Shown: one piece after another, positions 45,340 through 54,136 of the stretch
Layout: every line of letters starts with the position of its first letter
Position numbering within the stretch: position 1 is the first letter of the stretch
Assembly (NCBI GenBank): GCA_041687335.1
Contig: JAWLCE010000003.1
Location: 124,001 to 188,000, forward strand
Source: JAJFUE01 sp041687335
GTDB taxonomy: Bacteria; Sumerlaeota; Sumerlaeia; MVZB01
Direction: 5' to 3'
DNA: 64,000 nt
Notes under the pieces: generated by a model
Databases searched by the model: none
The model's input: only the letters and a program-made list of their open reading frames with translations
What the model was told of the DNA's origin: nothing
Program-made: the position numbers and the translations under genes

Positions 45340-47925
45340 ATGGACAATGTTTCACCCCTTTGTAGCATTGAACGCAAGCGCCTTGGACCGTCCGGGTCAC
45401 CAGCGGCGGGCCTGATCACCAATTCCTTGGGCCATCTCGTCCATGCCATCACGGATGTATCGACGCTTCGCCGCGGCGCCGGCGCCATGCTGCTGGCCAT
45501 GCTGTTGGTCTTTCCTACCCTGGCCGCCGAATTACTGGTCCCCAACGCCTACCCCGGCATAACCGCCGCCCTCGCCGCCGCCGCCCCCGGCGATACGATC
45601 GTTCTGACTAAAAACCGCGACTTTCAAGAGTCCATCTATTGGAACAAGCGGGTCGACCTGCGTGTGGAGCGGGGTCAAACTGTGGTCTTATCCGGCACCC
45701 CCGGCATCGGCTACGTCATCCGCACCGCCCCCGGCAGCGAGGGAGCCCGCATCGGCGACAGCGAGGGGGGCAACCTGATCATTGATGCCGCCGACACCCC
45801 GGGCCTCATCGCCATCCTGCGCCCCGGCCACACCGGCGCCCAGCCCATCACCTTCGAGCAGATCCAGGTGCGCAACCCAGGCCCCAACACCAATATCATC
45901 CAGCCATTCGCCGCCGGTCACTCGATCTTTCGCGGCATCGTCAGCGAGGGAGGCCGCAGCGCCTTCATCTCCGCTTTCAACGGCCGCTACCTGCTGGAGG
46001 ACTGCCGGCTGACCCGCACCACCCGCGACACCATCTTTCTCAGCAGCCGGCCCACTTTCACGGCCCATCGCAGCACCTTCCGCGCCGCCGGCCTCGATGC
46101 CCGCGCCTTGAACGTGCTGGGCCCGGCCAACGTTGAGTTTCACGATTGCTGGCTTCAGGCCGAGCTGGCCAGCACTTCTACTCCGACCGTGGAATCGCGC
46201 GGCGGCGCCGCCCAACTCGCCTTTTATCGCAGCGCGATCATCCATGCCACCCAGTGGGCCATCAAATGCCGGACCGACTTCCACACCGGTTCCTCGTTGA
46301 CCCTCGACCACTGCGACATCTATGGCCCCCAGCGCGGCCTCGGCATCCAGTCCGGCAGCACCAACAGCACCTTCCGGATCACCAACACCAACTTTGGCGG
46401 CGGTCACGGAATCAGCTACGACCCCGACTCCAGCGACGCTTTTCTCCCGCTCGAGCATTGTAATTATTTCGGACTCGAGACCGCCTGGAGCAAGGCCTGT
46501 CCGCTCGGAGACGGCAACCTTGAAATCGGCATCTTTCCCGATTATCTCGGTGCCATGGATGGCGATTTGCGCTATACCAACGCCAGCCTGTTGACGGCCG
46601 GCGCCGGCGGCTCCCCCATCGGCAGCAATCAGAAATTCAACCATGAGCGCATCGAGCCCAAGTCTCCGCTCAGGCTCTATGTCGCCCCCGAGGCCCGCGG
46701 CGACGGCAGCGGTTCCAATCCGACCAATGCCGCCCGCTACTATGACCCCAACGACCACTCGTTCTGGGACAGGGTCCGCCTCGAGCTCTTCGATGCCCCG
46801 GTCACCGTCGTCTTCCTCGCCGGCACCTATCTCTCCCGCATCGACCCCGAGACCGGTCGTGAGGCGCGCTTCATCCTCGACGGCATCGGCAACCCCTACC
46901 ACCGCCTGACACTCGAGGGCGACAGCTCGATGCGAATTGCGGGTCGCTCTTTATCCAAGGCCGGCCCGCTCGTCTGGCTGCCCCCGCCCACCGGCGTCAT
47001 CTTCCGCCGCGATCCCGCCGATCAGCGTCTCGATGATCCCAGATACCGACCCAATCTCTTCACGCTGATGCACTGCCGCAACATCCTCATGCGCCAGTTC
47101 CATTTCCGCGGCTCCGAATGGCTCGCCTATGCCCACATCATCTGGCGTTCTTCAGACATCACCGTCGAGGACTGCTCCTGGGAAGACATGCCGCGTATCG
47201 ATTACGGCGCAACCGGTGTGCATCGGGCCCCTTCCAGTAACATTACGTATCGGCGCTGCAGCTTCAAGCGCATCGGTCAGGATAAACTGGTGCATATGAT
47301 GTACCACACCGATCGGGTCGATCGGATACTGATCGAGGATTGCTACTTTGAGGACGGCACGGGCGATTTTATCCGGTTCCGCAACCAGACCGACAACTGT
47401 GAGGTCCGCAACTGCACCTTCGTCGCCACCGGTCACTACCGAAAGCAGGACGGCCAATTCATCTCAATCCCAATTTTTAATGATGAGGACCCCGGCGACG
47501 AATATTTTGGCACCCAATTCAAGTTCCACGACAATACTTTCAGCTATCCCGCCGAAGACATCCTTGCCAAGCGCTATGCCATGGTGATCCACCACTATGG
47601 GTTTAACTCCCCTGGCCGCCGCTTCCTGCTCAATGCCGAGGAAGGAGCCCTGCTTGAAGACATCCGGCCCGAAACTGTCGCGGCTCGATGCTCGATGTTA
47701 CTCGACCACTGCGGCATCGACACCCGCGGGCTAAGCGTCTACAACAACAATTACATCAACGTCGCCCGCAAGTTTGCCTTCGGGTCATGGGCCATGTTTG
47801 GAGCCACCTCGCCCTGGTCGGGCGACGTGGAAATTTTTGATCTGGTCAACCAGGCACCCGTCTCAGATCGGCCCCTGCCCGGCGAGGTCGGCCGCAGCAG
47901 GGCCGCGATGGTGAACTACCGATAG
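45340..47925 (+). CDS. Large secreted protein with two right-handed beta-helix regions
   Basis: This 861-residue protein has a hydrophobic export segment (AMLLAMLLVFPTLAAELL, about 49-66) preceded by an unusually long 48-residue n-region. An ATG at 45487 would give a normal signal peptide but has no ribosome site, whereas GAGG lies ten bases before ATG 45340. Residues about 66-430 form one beta-helix (PGITAALAAAAPGDTIVL cap). Residues about 470-860 form a second, beginning LYVAPEARGDGSGSNP, typical of extracellular beta-helix modules. Rungs such as ILIEDCYFEDG and CEVRNCTFVATG are evident. No lyase active site was recognised. It is perhaps a polysaccharide-binding or degrading protein. Confidence 0.8.
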   Translation: MDNVSPLCSIERKRLGPSGSPAAGLITNSLGHLVHAITDVSTLRRGAGAMLLAMLLVFPTLAAELLVPNAYPGITAALAAAAPGDTIVLTKNRDFQESIYWNKRVDLRVERGQTVVLSGTPGIGYVIRTAPGSEGARIGDSEGGNLIIDAADTPGLIAILRPGHTGAQPITFEQIQVRNPGPNTNIIQPFAAGHSIFRGIVSEGGRSAFISAFNGRYLLEDCRLTRTTRDTIFLSSRPTFTAHRSTFRAAGLDARALNVLGPANVEFHDCWLQAELASTSTPTVESRGGAAQLAFYRSAIIHATQWAIKCRTDFHTGSSLTLDHCDIYGPQRGLGIQSGSTNSTFRITNTNFGGGHGISYDPDSSDAFLPLEHCNYFGLETAWSKACPLGDGNLEIGIFPDYLGAMDGDLRYTNASLLTAGAGGSPIGSNQKFNHERIEPKSPLRLYVAPEARGDGSGSNPTNAARYYDPNDHSFWDRVRLELFDAPVTVVFLAGTYLSRIDPETGREARFILDGIGNPYHRLTLEGDSSMRIAGRSLSKAGPLVWLPPPTGVIFRRDPADQRLDDPRYRPNLFTLMHCRNILMRQFHFRGSEWLAYAHIIWRSSDITVEDCSWEDMPRIDYGATGVHRAPSSNITYRRCSFKRIGQDKLVHMMYHTDRVDRILIEDCYFEDGTGDFIRFRNQTDNCEVRNCTFVATGHYRKQDGQFISIPIFNDEDPGDEYFGTQFKFHDNTFSYPAEDILAKRYAMVIHHYGFNSPGRRFLLNAEEGALLEDIRPETVAARCSMLLDHCGIDTRGLSVYNNNYINVARKFAFGSWAMFGATSPWSGDVEIFDLVNQAPVSDRPLPGEVGRSRAAMVNYR

Positions 47926-47943
47926 AAGTCCCTCTTATCGCCC

Positions 47944-49068
47944 TCATGCCTGCGCCAGCGCATCGGCAATCCGCCGGCAGGCTTGGCCGTCGCCGAATGG
48001 ATTGTGCGCGCGACTCATCGCCTCATAGGCCGCCCGATCATCGAGCAGCCGCGTCGCCTCCGCGATGATCAACTCCGCATCGGTCCCAACCAGGCGTGCG
48101 GTGCCGGCATCGATCGCCTCGGGGCGCTCCGTGGTCTCGCGCATCACCAGCACCGGCTTGCCAAGGAACGGCGCCTCCTCCTGCACCCCCCCCGAATCGC
48201 TCAGCAGGAAGTGCGCCTGATCCATCGCCCAGACGAACGGCCGATACTCCAGCGGCTCGATCAGATGAACATTGGTTCTCCCGCCCAGCAACCGCCTCAC
48301 CGGTTCCTGCACGTTGGGGTTGAGGTGCACCGGGTAGACGAACTCCCCCTGCGGATAGCGGTCGGCCAGAGTGCCGATCGCCCGGCAGATCTCCTCGAAG
48401 CCACCGCCGAAATTCTCCCGCCTGTGTCCCGTGATGAGCACCAGCGGCCGGCCCTCATCGAATGTCCCCTCCGGGAATCCCGCCGGTCGCGGCGGCGGTT
48501 CGCGCCGCACCTTCTCCACCATGATCGCCAGCGCGTCGATCACCGTGTTGCCCGTCACCATGATCTGCTCGTCCGGGATGCGCTCCGCCAGCAGGTTTTG
48601 CCGCGCGCGCTCGGTCGGCGCCCAGTGGAAATCCGCCAGCGGGGTCACCATCCGCCGGTTCGACTCCTCGGGATAGGGCGCCAGCTTGTTATACGTGCGC
48701 AGCCCCGCCTCAACATGCCCCACTGGAATCCGCTGATAGAACGCGGCCAGCGCCCCGCACATCGCCGTCGTGGTGTCGCCTTGCACGATCACCAGATCCG
48801 GCCGGTCCTCCTTGAAGGCCACCTCGAGCGCCCGCAGCGCATGGACCGTCACGTCGGTCAGGCTCTGCCCCGGCTGCATGATGTTAAAATCTCGATTCAC
48901 GATTAGGCTGAAGGCCTCCAAAACCTGGTCCAGCATCTGGCGGTGCTGGGCAGTCACCCAGACCAGCGGCTCAAAGCGTCCCTGCCGGCGCGCCAGCTCA
49001 AGGCACAGCGGCGCCATCTTGATCGCCTCGGGGCGCGTCCCAAAAATCAAGGCCACACGACGGATCAT
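47944..49068 (-). CDS. wecB: UDP-N-acetylglucosamine 2-epimerase (non-hydrolysing)
   Basis: WecB (374 residues) interconverts UDP-GlcNAc and UDP-ManNAc for surface glycans. The start FGTRPEAIKMAPL, VQGDTTTAMCGALAAFY, VEAGLRTYNK, the catalytic-region GHRRENFG and SDSGGVQEEAPFLGKPVLVMR are all typical. AGGAG six bases upstream supports ATG 49068. It is separated from the convergent beta-helix gene by 18 bases. UDP-ManNAc dehydrogenase (wecC) is not adjacent. Confidence 0.97.
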   Translation of the reverse strand: MIRRVALIFGTRPEAIKMAPLCLELARRQGRFEPLVWVTAQHRQMLDQVLEAFSLIVNRDFNIMQPGQSLTDVTVHALRALEVAFKEDRPDLVIVQGDTTTAMCGALAAFYQRIPVGHVEAGLRTYNKLAPYPEESNRRMVTPLADFHWAPTERARQNLLAERIPDEQIMVTGNTVIDALAIMVEKVRREPPPRPAGFPEGTFDEGRPLVLITGHRRENFGGGFEEICRAIGTLADRYPQGEFVYPVHLNPNVQEPVRRLLGGRTNVHLIEPLEYRPFVWAMDQAHFLLSDSGGVQEEAPFLGKPVLVMRETTERPEAIDAGTARLVGTDAELIIAEATRLLDDRAAYEAMSRAHNPFGDGQACRRIADALAQA

Positions 49069-49196
49069 CTCGGTCTCCTGCGGTTTTCATGTTCAGACGC
49101 CATCCATCAAAGTATGCCACGCCCGCATCTTCAAGCAAATAGTGCCCGCCCCGCTCGCCGGGCCCATCTTGCGTTCGCGCCACAGCTCGCTGTTGG

Positions 49197-49225
49197 GTAG
49201 GTCGGCTCTTCGAGCCGACACTTGG
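49197..49225. repeat. Dispersed GTAG-palindrome-ACTTGG repeat, copy 2
   Basis: GTAG, then GTCGGCTC-TTC-GAGCCGAC (49201-49219), then ACTTGG. It has the same arms as the copy at 27058, with a different loop. Confidence 0.75.
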
Positions 49226-49420
49226 CGCGAATCAGCCCCGGAGTGCAAAATAACTCCGTGTGAGTGGCCTGTTCGTAGCAATCGCCACCCCCCTTGGCCA
49301 CAGCTCCATAGGAGCGGCATCTCCTCAGTGCTGAAAGCGCGTCATCCCAAAGCCAGGGCACAGCCTCATGTAAAATCCACCCCAATTCGCCCCATCCGCA
49401 AATCCTTGTTCCATTCCTAT

Positions 49421-49520
49421 TCTCCGCGCCTCCGAGCCTCCGCGCCTCTGCGTCAAAATCCCCCGCCCTCAAAAATCCTTTTTGTGTCCCCTTCGTGCCT
49501 CTGTGCCTTTGTGAGAGATC
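49421..49520. repeat. Degenerate CT-rich quasi-periodic repeat tract
   Basis: Variants of CTCCGCGCCT and TCTGTGCCTTTGTG recur at roughly 9-10 base steps in two blocks (49421-49460 and 49485-49515). On the minus strand they read as phrases like HRGTKG and AEARRLGG, a well-known spurious translation of a dispersed repeat in several bacterial phyla. Confidence 0.6.
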
Positions 49521-49539
49521 CTCCCCCCGCCGTCCCACC

Positions 49540-51918
49540 ATGCGTCACCACCACCCGCTTAACCCCCCCCGCTCGCGCCACCCCCATGATTTCCTTGCCC
49601 GTCACGCCGCCATGTTTCACAATCCACTCGATATTGCGGGGGCCAGCGATGCGGAACAGCGACAACACACCGGCGCCATGCTCATGCTGAGCCGCGTCGG
49701 CTATGCTTTTGACCAATACCAGCGCGAGCGCGACGGGCGGCGTCCGCTCGACCTCTCGGCCCTGCGCACACCCTCCGAGCCCGGCCTGGTATCCGTCATT
49801 CTGCCGACTTTCAATGGCGAGCGTTTCCTTGCCGCCGCCATCGATTCCATCCTCGCCCAGAGCTACCGCCAGCTCGAACTGATCGTAATCGATGACGGCT
49901 CCACCGACTCGACGTCCGACATTCTCGCCCGTTACGCCGCCGCCGATCCCCGCCTGCGTCTGATTCGCCAACTCAACCGCGGGCTGCCCGCCGCTCTCAA
50001 TGCCGGCTACGCCCTCGCCCGCGGCCAGTTCCTCACCTGGACCAGCGACGACAACCTGCTGGGGTCCGAGTTCCTCGCCCAGATGGTCGAGGCCCTGCGC
50101 CGCGACCCGCGCGCGGAGATGATCTACGCCGACTATGAGTTGATCGACGAGCAGGGCGCACCCAGCCATAACTCCCTCTTCTGCGAGCGCCTCCAACACC
50201 CCCCCGGCAGTGGCCGCCTCCATCTGCCGCGCGACGTTTCGATGCTCAACCTGGTCAATGGCAATTATATCGGCTCGGCCTTCCTCTATCGCGACCGCGC
50301 CCGTCTGCTCATTGGCGACTACAATCCGCGCCACACCACCTGTGAGGATTATGACTTTTTCCTGCGCGTCAACGAGCGGCTGACGCTGCGCCACGCCGGC
50401 CTCACTGACACCGGCATCTACCGCTATCGCGAGCATGGTGCTTCACTCTCCGCCCGCCGCGAGGACCTCCGCATCGCCGAGCGCACCGAACGCCTGCTGC
50501 GCACCGACGCCTTCCGCCGCGATCTCACCTTCGCCCCCGTGGCCTGGCTCGGTCCGGAGGCATCCTTCCTACGCCCGCTGCTGCTGCGTTCGGGCGACTG
50601 CTGGCTGGACCCCTCCGCTCGCGACCTGAACCTGCTGCCCCCCCACGGGCTGGCGCTGGTGCACCTGCACGCTACCGACCGCCCCGCTGCCGCCGCCGCC
50701 CCCGCCGCCGACCTTCCGGCCTGGGCCTTCCAGGTTCTAATCGATACTGGTGCCGCGCCGCTGCCCGCCTCCGTCGACCCCGCCTGGCACTGCTGCATGA
50801 CGCTCCAATCCGGCGCCGCGCTCCCCCCCCTCGACGGAGACCGCCGCGGCTGGCTCTCCTGCCCCGATTCCGCCACCCTCGCCCGCGCCATACGCATCCG
50901 CATCCTCAGCGATCACCTCGCGCGCCTCGAATCCTTCATCGATGAGCAGCAGGCCACCCCCGACCTGTTTGACGTTTCGGTCATCATCTGCACCAACGGC
51001 CGGCGCCCGACGCTGGAACAGGCTCTCGCCGCCGCCTGCCGCCAAACCCTGACCGCCGATCGCTATGAGATCATCCTCGTCGCCAATGCACCCGTGCGCG
51101 ACCTGGCGCCGTTGGTAGCGGAAGCCTCAACGCATTTTCAAAACATCCGCCAGGTGCTCTGCCCGCCACCCGGGCTCTCGCTGGCGCGCAACGCCGGCTT
51201 GGCCGAAGCTCGGGGCCGCATCGTCGTCTATCTCGATGATGACGCCATCGCCGAGCCTGACCTGCTCGAGCGCCTGCTGGCGACCTATGCTGAACACCCG
51301 GACGCCGGCGTCGTCGGCGGGGCGATCCTGGTCGAGCCGCCCGCGCCGCGCCCCTGGTGGTGGGGCGAGGCCACCGCCCGCTATTGGGCGGATCTCAACC
51401 CGCCCGCCACGCTCGCGGCCGCCCCCGGCGACTGGCGCGCCTTCCCCTACGGCGCCAACTGGAGCGCCCGCCGTGCCGACCTGCTCGAAGTCGGCGGCTT
51501 TCGCGTTCGCTACGGCCGCGGTGGCCGCGCCGCCGACTCCGGCGAGGAAATCGTCGCCGCCATCGACATCCAGCGGCTCGGGCGCAAGGTCCTCATCGAC
51601 CCTCGCGCGCGCATCCGCCACCTCATCGAGCCAACCCGCTTCCGCCTCCGCTCGCTCTGGCAAATGACCATCGACAATTACCGCACCCGCCTGCGCCTCG
51701 AGCAGGATCTGCTCATCCCCGAGCGCGCCCGCCTGACCGATAACCTCTGGCATGGCATCAAGCGCATCGGCCGCGCCCTCGCCCCCTCCCGCGCGCCCAT
51801 CCCCGAACGCATCGAACACCTGCTGACCGCCGCCGGCTGCATCTGGCTCTCCGGCGCGATCGCCCACATGCTCTCGGTCCGGCTCCTCCGCCGCCCGCGC
51901 CGGCCGCCAAAGTCATAA
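49540..51918 (+). CDS. Two-domain family 2 glycosyltransferase
   Basis: This 792-residue protein has two GT-A domains. The first (about 75-330) has VSVILPTFNGERFL, VIDDGSTDST and the substrate loop TWTSDDN in place of the usual DAD. The second (about 485-720) has VSVIICTNGRR and YLDDDAIAEPDLLERL, with EEIVAAIDIQRLG near the acceptor site. A Pro/Ala-rich linker of about 150 residues lies between. A bifunctional polymerase adding two sugars in turn is possible. The start is uncertain: ATG 49540 is used, while an ATG at 49612 would still keep the whole first domain. Confidence 0.88.
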   Translation: MRHHHPLNPPRSRHPHDFLARHAAMFHNPLDIAGASDAEQRQHTGAMLMLSRVGYAFDQYQRERDGRRPLDLSALRTPSEPGLVSVILPTFNGERFLAAAIDSILAQSYRQLELIVIDDGSTDSTSDILARYAAADPRLRLIRQLNRGLPAALNAGYALARGQFLTWTSDDNLLGSEFLAQMVEALRRDPRAEMIYADYELIDEQGAPSHNSLFCERLQHPPGSGRLHLPRDVSMLNLVNGNYIGSAFLYRDRARLLIGDYNPRHTTCEDYDFFLRVNERLTLRHAGLTDTGIYRYREHGASLSARREDLRIAERTERLLRTDAFRRDLTFAPVAWLGPEASFLRPLLLRSGDCWLDPSARDLNLLPPHGLALVHLHATDRPAAAAAPAADLPAWAFQVLIDTGAAPLPASVDPAWHCCMTLQSGAALPPLDGDRRGWLSCPDSATLARAIRIRILSDHLARLESFIDEQQATPDLFDVSVIICTNGRRPTLEQALAAACRQTLTADRYEIILVANAPVRDLAPLVAEASTHFQNIRQVLCPPPGLSLARNAGLAEARGRIVVYLDDDAIAEPDLLERLLATYAEHPDAGVVGGAILVEPPAPRPWWWGEATARYWADLNPPATLAAAPGDWRAFPYGANWSARRADLLEVGGFRVRYGRGGRAADSGEEIVAAIDIQRLGRKVLIDPRARIRHLIEPTRFRLRSLWQMTIDNYRTRLRLEQDLLIPERARLTDNLWHGIKRIGRALAPSRAPIPERIEHLLTAAGCIWLSGAIAHMLSVRLLRRPRRPPKS

Positions 51919-53019
51919 CCACATCTCGATCCGGTCACGCAGCCGCCCCCGCAGCGAGCGTTTGCGCCACGGCTGCGCCAGGTCCGCGCGGACCATCCCC
52001 GTCAGCCGCCGCGCCGTCGCCTCCGCAAACACCTCGTGCATCCTGATCTCGATCAATCCGCGAGCCTGCGCCGCAATTGCTTCCGGCACCACCGCCCGCC
52101 CCGTCTGGCGCAGCGCATACTGCAGGTTCCCCAGAAATTCGTCATGGCAGGCCAGCGCGTCCACCGCCCGCCCGTCAAGCCGATCCAGCACCGCCCCCAA
52201 CGCCTCGCCGGCCTGTTGCCCCACCGCGCGCCCCAGCATCGCGAACACATGAACGTTACGAAGCCGTGCATGCCACGCCGGGTCGATCGGCTCCCGCGCC
52301 GACAGCCCTTCCAGACGCGTATCTTCCCTCGCCGCACAGGCGACCACGTCCAGCATCGCATCCAGCATCGTCACGAGCCGCCGACTGTAGCTGGCCCCGC
52401 TCTGCCGGTAGCGTGCCACCGTCGCACCGGTCGGCTCAAAGCGCATCCCCACGCGCGTCATCCGCGCCCACAAGTCCCAATCCTCGGCCCCCGGCACCCC
52501 CTCGACCGCCAGCCCCCCCACCCGCCGGATCGACTCCGCGCGCACCATCATCGCCGCCAGTGATCCGTAGGGATTGCTCCGCAGCACCCCCGGCCAGCGC
52601 GCCCGTCGCGTCTGGCGCAAAAAACCCAGCCTGTCGTGGCCGTTCTCGCCCACCAGCACGGCATCGCCGGCCAGCACGTCCGCCCCCCGCCGGCGCTCCA
52701 GCGCCCTCTCGTGGGCCGCAATCGCTTCGGGCTCCACTAAGTCATCCGCATCGAGCAAAATGACCCAATCCCCCCCCGCCACCAGAAACCCAGCCTGCCG
52801 CGCCCGCGCCTGCCCACTGTTTGCCTGACGGAGCAGGCGGACCCGCCCCGCCTGCTCCCCAAGATACCTGTTGGCAACCGCCGCCGTCGTGTCGGTCGAG
52901 CCGTCATCCACCACAATGATCTCAGCCGCCGGCCGCGTCTGTGCCAGCACCGATTCGATCGCCTCGCCCAGCAGCGCCCCTTGCTGGTAACACGGTATGA
53001 TCACACTGACCTGCACCAT
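51913..53019 (-). CDS. Family 2 glycosyltransferase
   Basis: This 368-residue GT2 enzyme has the N-terminal VSVIIPCYQQGALLGEAI, VDDGSTDTTAAV and the metal motif LLDADD, followed by an acceptor-side EDWDLW motif. The C-terminal 120 residues are helical and basic. ATG 53019 starts the conserved first strand; AGGGG lies about ten bases upstream. Its 3-prime end overlaps the two-domain glycosyltransferase tail to tail by six bases. Confidence 0.9.
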   Translation of the reverse strand: MVQVSVIIPCYQQGALLGEAIESVLAQTRPAAEIIVVDDGSTDTTAAVANRYLGEQAGRVRLLRQANSGQARARQAGFLVAGGDWVILLDADDLVEPEAIAAHERALERRRGADVLAGDAVLVGENGHDRLGFLRQTRRARWPGVLRSNPYGSLAAMMVRAESIRRVGGLAVEGVPGAEDWDLWARMTRVGMRFEPTGATVARYRQSGASYSRRLVTMLDAMLDVVACAAREDTRLEGLSAREPIDPAWHARLRNVHVFAMLGRAVGQQAGEALGAVLDRLDGRAVDALACHDEFLGNLQYALRQTGRAVVPEAIAAQARGLIEIRMHEVFAEATARRLTGMVRADLAQPWRKRSLRGRLRDRIEMWL

Positions 53020-53116
53020 ATTGATGAGCCCCTCACCCGCCCGTTGGCGGGACCTGTTGACCTTGCCGACCAACCCCCTTACTATCCTCCTTGACCGAGT
53101 TAAGGACAACCCCAGC

Positions 53117-54055
53117 GTGAACCAGCCCCCCTCACTTTCCGTCTGTGTCTGCAGTCATAACCCCCGGTCCGACTTCCTCGTGCGGATGCTGGCCGGCCTC
53201 GCCGCCCAGACCCTCCCGCGCGAGCGTTGGGAGCTGATCCTCGTCGATAACGCCAGCTCTCCGCCCATCCTGCCCGATCGGCTCAAGCAGTTTGAACCCG
53301 GCCTGCCGCTGCGGCTCATCCGCGAGCCTGCCCTCGGGCTGGTGCCGGCCCGACTGGCCGCCATCGCCGCCGCTGCCGGCGATATCCTCGTCCTCGTCGA
53401 TGACGACAATGTGCTCGCGCCCGATTATCTTGCCCAATCGCTTCGGATCATGACCACCGAACCCGGCCTCGGCGTGCTGGGCGGACGCGTGCAAGGTGAT
53501 TTCGAGCTTCCACCGCCCGCCTGGCTCCGCCCTTTTCTCGCATACCTTGCCCTGCGCGACCCTGGCGAGGCTCCCATCCGCGGCGGCGACGCCCACGCCT
53601 GCCAGCCTTGGTTCCCCATCGGGGCTGGCATGGTGATTCGCCGCCGCGCCGCGCTCGCCTATGCCGAAAAAATTGCCGATGATCACGGCCGCCGCCACCT
53701 CGGCCGCCGGGGGGGACAGTTGACCGGCGGCGAAGACATCGACATGGTGATCACGACTCTCCGCATGGGCCTGACCGCCGGCTATGATCCCAACCTCAGC
53801 CTGAATCACCTGATCCCCGCCGATCGCCTCCAATTTGACTACATGCGCCGGATGCTCTACTGGACGCACCTCAGTTGCGACAGCTATTTTTATGCCCACA
53901 ACCTTGGTCGCCCGGCGCGCCCCTGGCCGATCGAATACCTGACATTCATCCTGCAATATCTGCGCCGCGGCGCCTGGCGGTCCCGCTCGCTGATCCTCGC
54001 GCTGCACGGCGCTCGGGGCCGTTACGCCGCCTGGCGCCGCCACCTCCGCCCCTGA
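53117..54055 (+). CDS. Family 2 glycosyltransferase
   Basis: This 312-residue GT2 enzyme has LSVCVCSHNPRSDFL, VDNASSPP and VDDDNVLAPDYL as nucleotide and metal motifs. GGEDIDMVITTLRMG is the likely catalytic-base segment. The start is taken as GTG 53117 with AAGGA ten bases upstream. The frame is open to 52997, but that would run into the divergent gene. It closes a local group of three glycosyltransferase genes. Confidence 0.88.
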   Translation: MNQPPSLSVCVCSHNPRSDFLVRMLAGLAAQTLPRERWELILVDNASSPPILPDRLKQFEPGLPLRLIREPALGLVPARLAAIAAAAGDILVLVDDDNVLAPDYLAQSLRIMTTEPGLGVLGGRVQGDFELPPPAWLRPFLAYLALRDPGEAPIRGGDAHACQPWFPIGAGMVIRRRAALAYAEKIADDHGRRHLGRRGGQLTGGEDIDMVITTLRMGLTAGYDPNLSLNHLIPADRLQFDYMRRMLYWTHLSCDSYFYAHNLGRPARPWPIEYLTFILQYLRRGAWRSRSLILALHGARGRYAAWRRHLRP

Positions 54056-54136
54056 ACCCTGAGCTGTCCACAACCATCAATGGCTTGTTGACCGACTGGC
54101 GTGATGTGCTGTCGGCACTCTCCGACCGCGATATCT

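Larger units (their letters stand above)
49069..49539. other. Repeat-filled intergenic region wecB/GT2
   Basis: This 471-bp region holds the wecB ribosome site, the GTAG palindrome at 49197, a GCTCC-ATA-GGAGC hairpin at 49303-49315 and a quasi-repetitive CT-rich tract (49421-49520). It appears to be a landing zone for several dispersed repeats. No gene is supported. Confidence 0.65.

Noticed and set aside
45014..45415. 133-codon frame before the large beta-helix gene
   Set aside because: No ribosome site, Pro/Arg-rich start, overlaps the start of a better supported gene in another frame.
45688..46902. 404-codon open frame opposite the large beta-helix gene
   Set aside because: Low-complexity Gly/Ala antisense of a well-supported secreted protein.
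49131..49541. 136-codon minus-strand frame before the two-domain glycosyltransferase
   Set aside because: Its protein-like phrases come from the dispersed CT-rich repeat and the palindrome, not from a gene.
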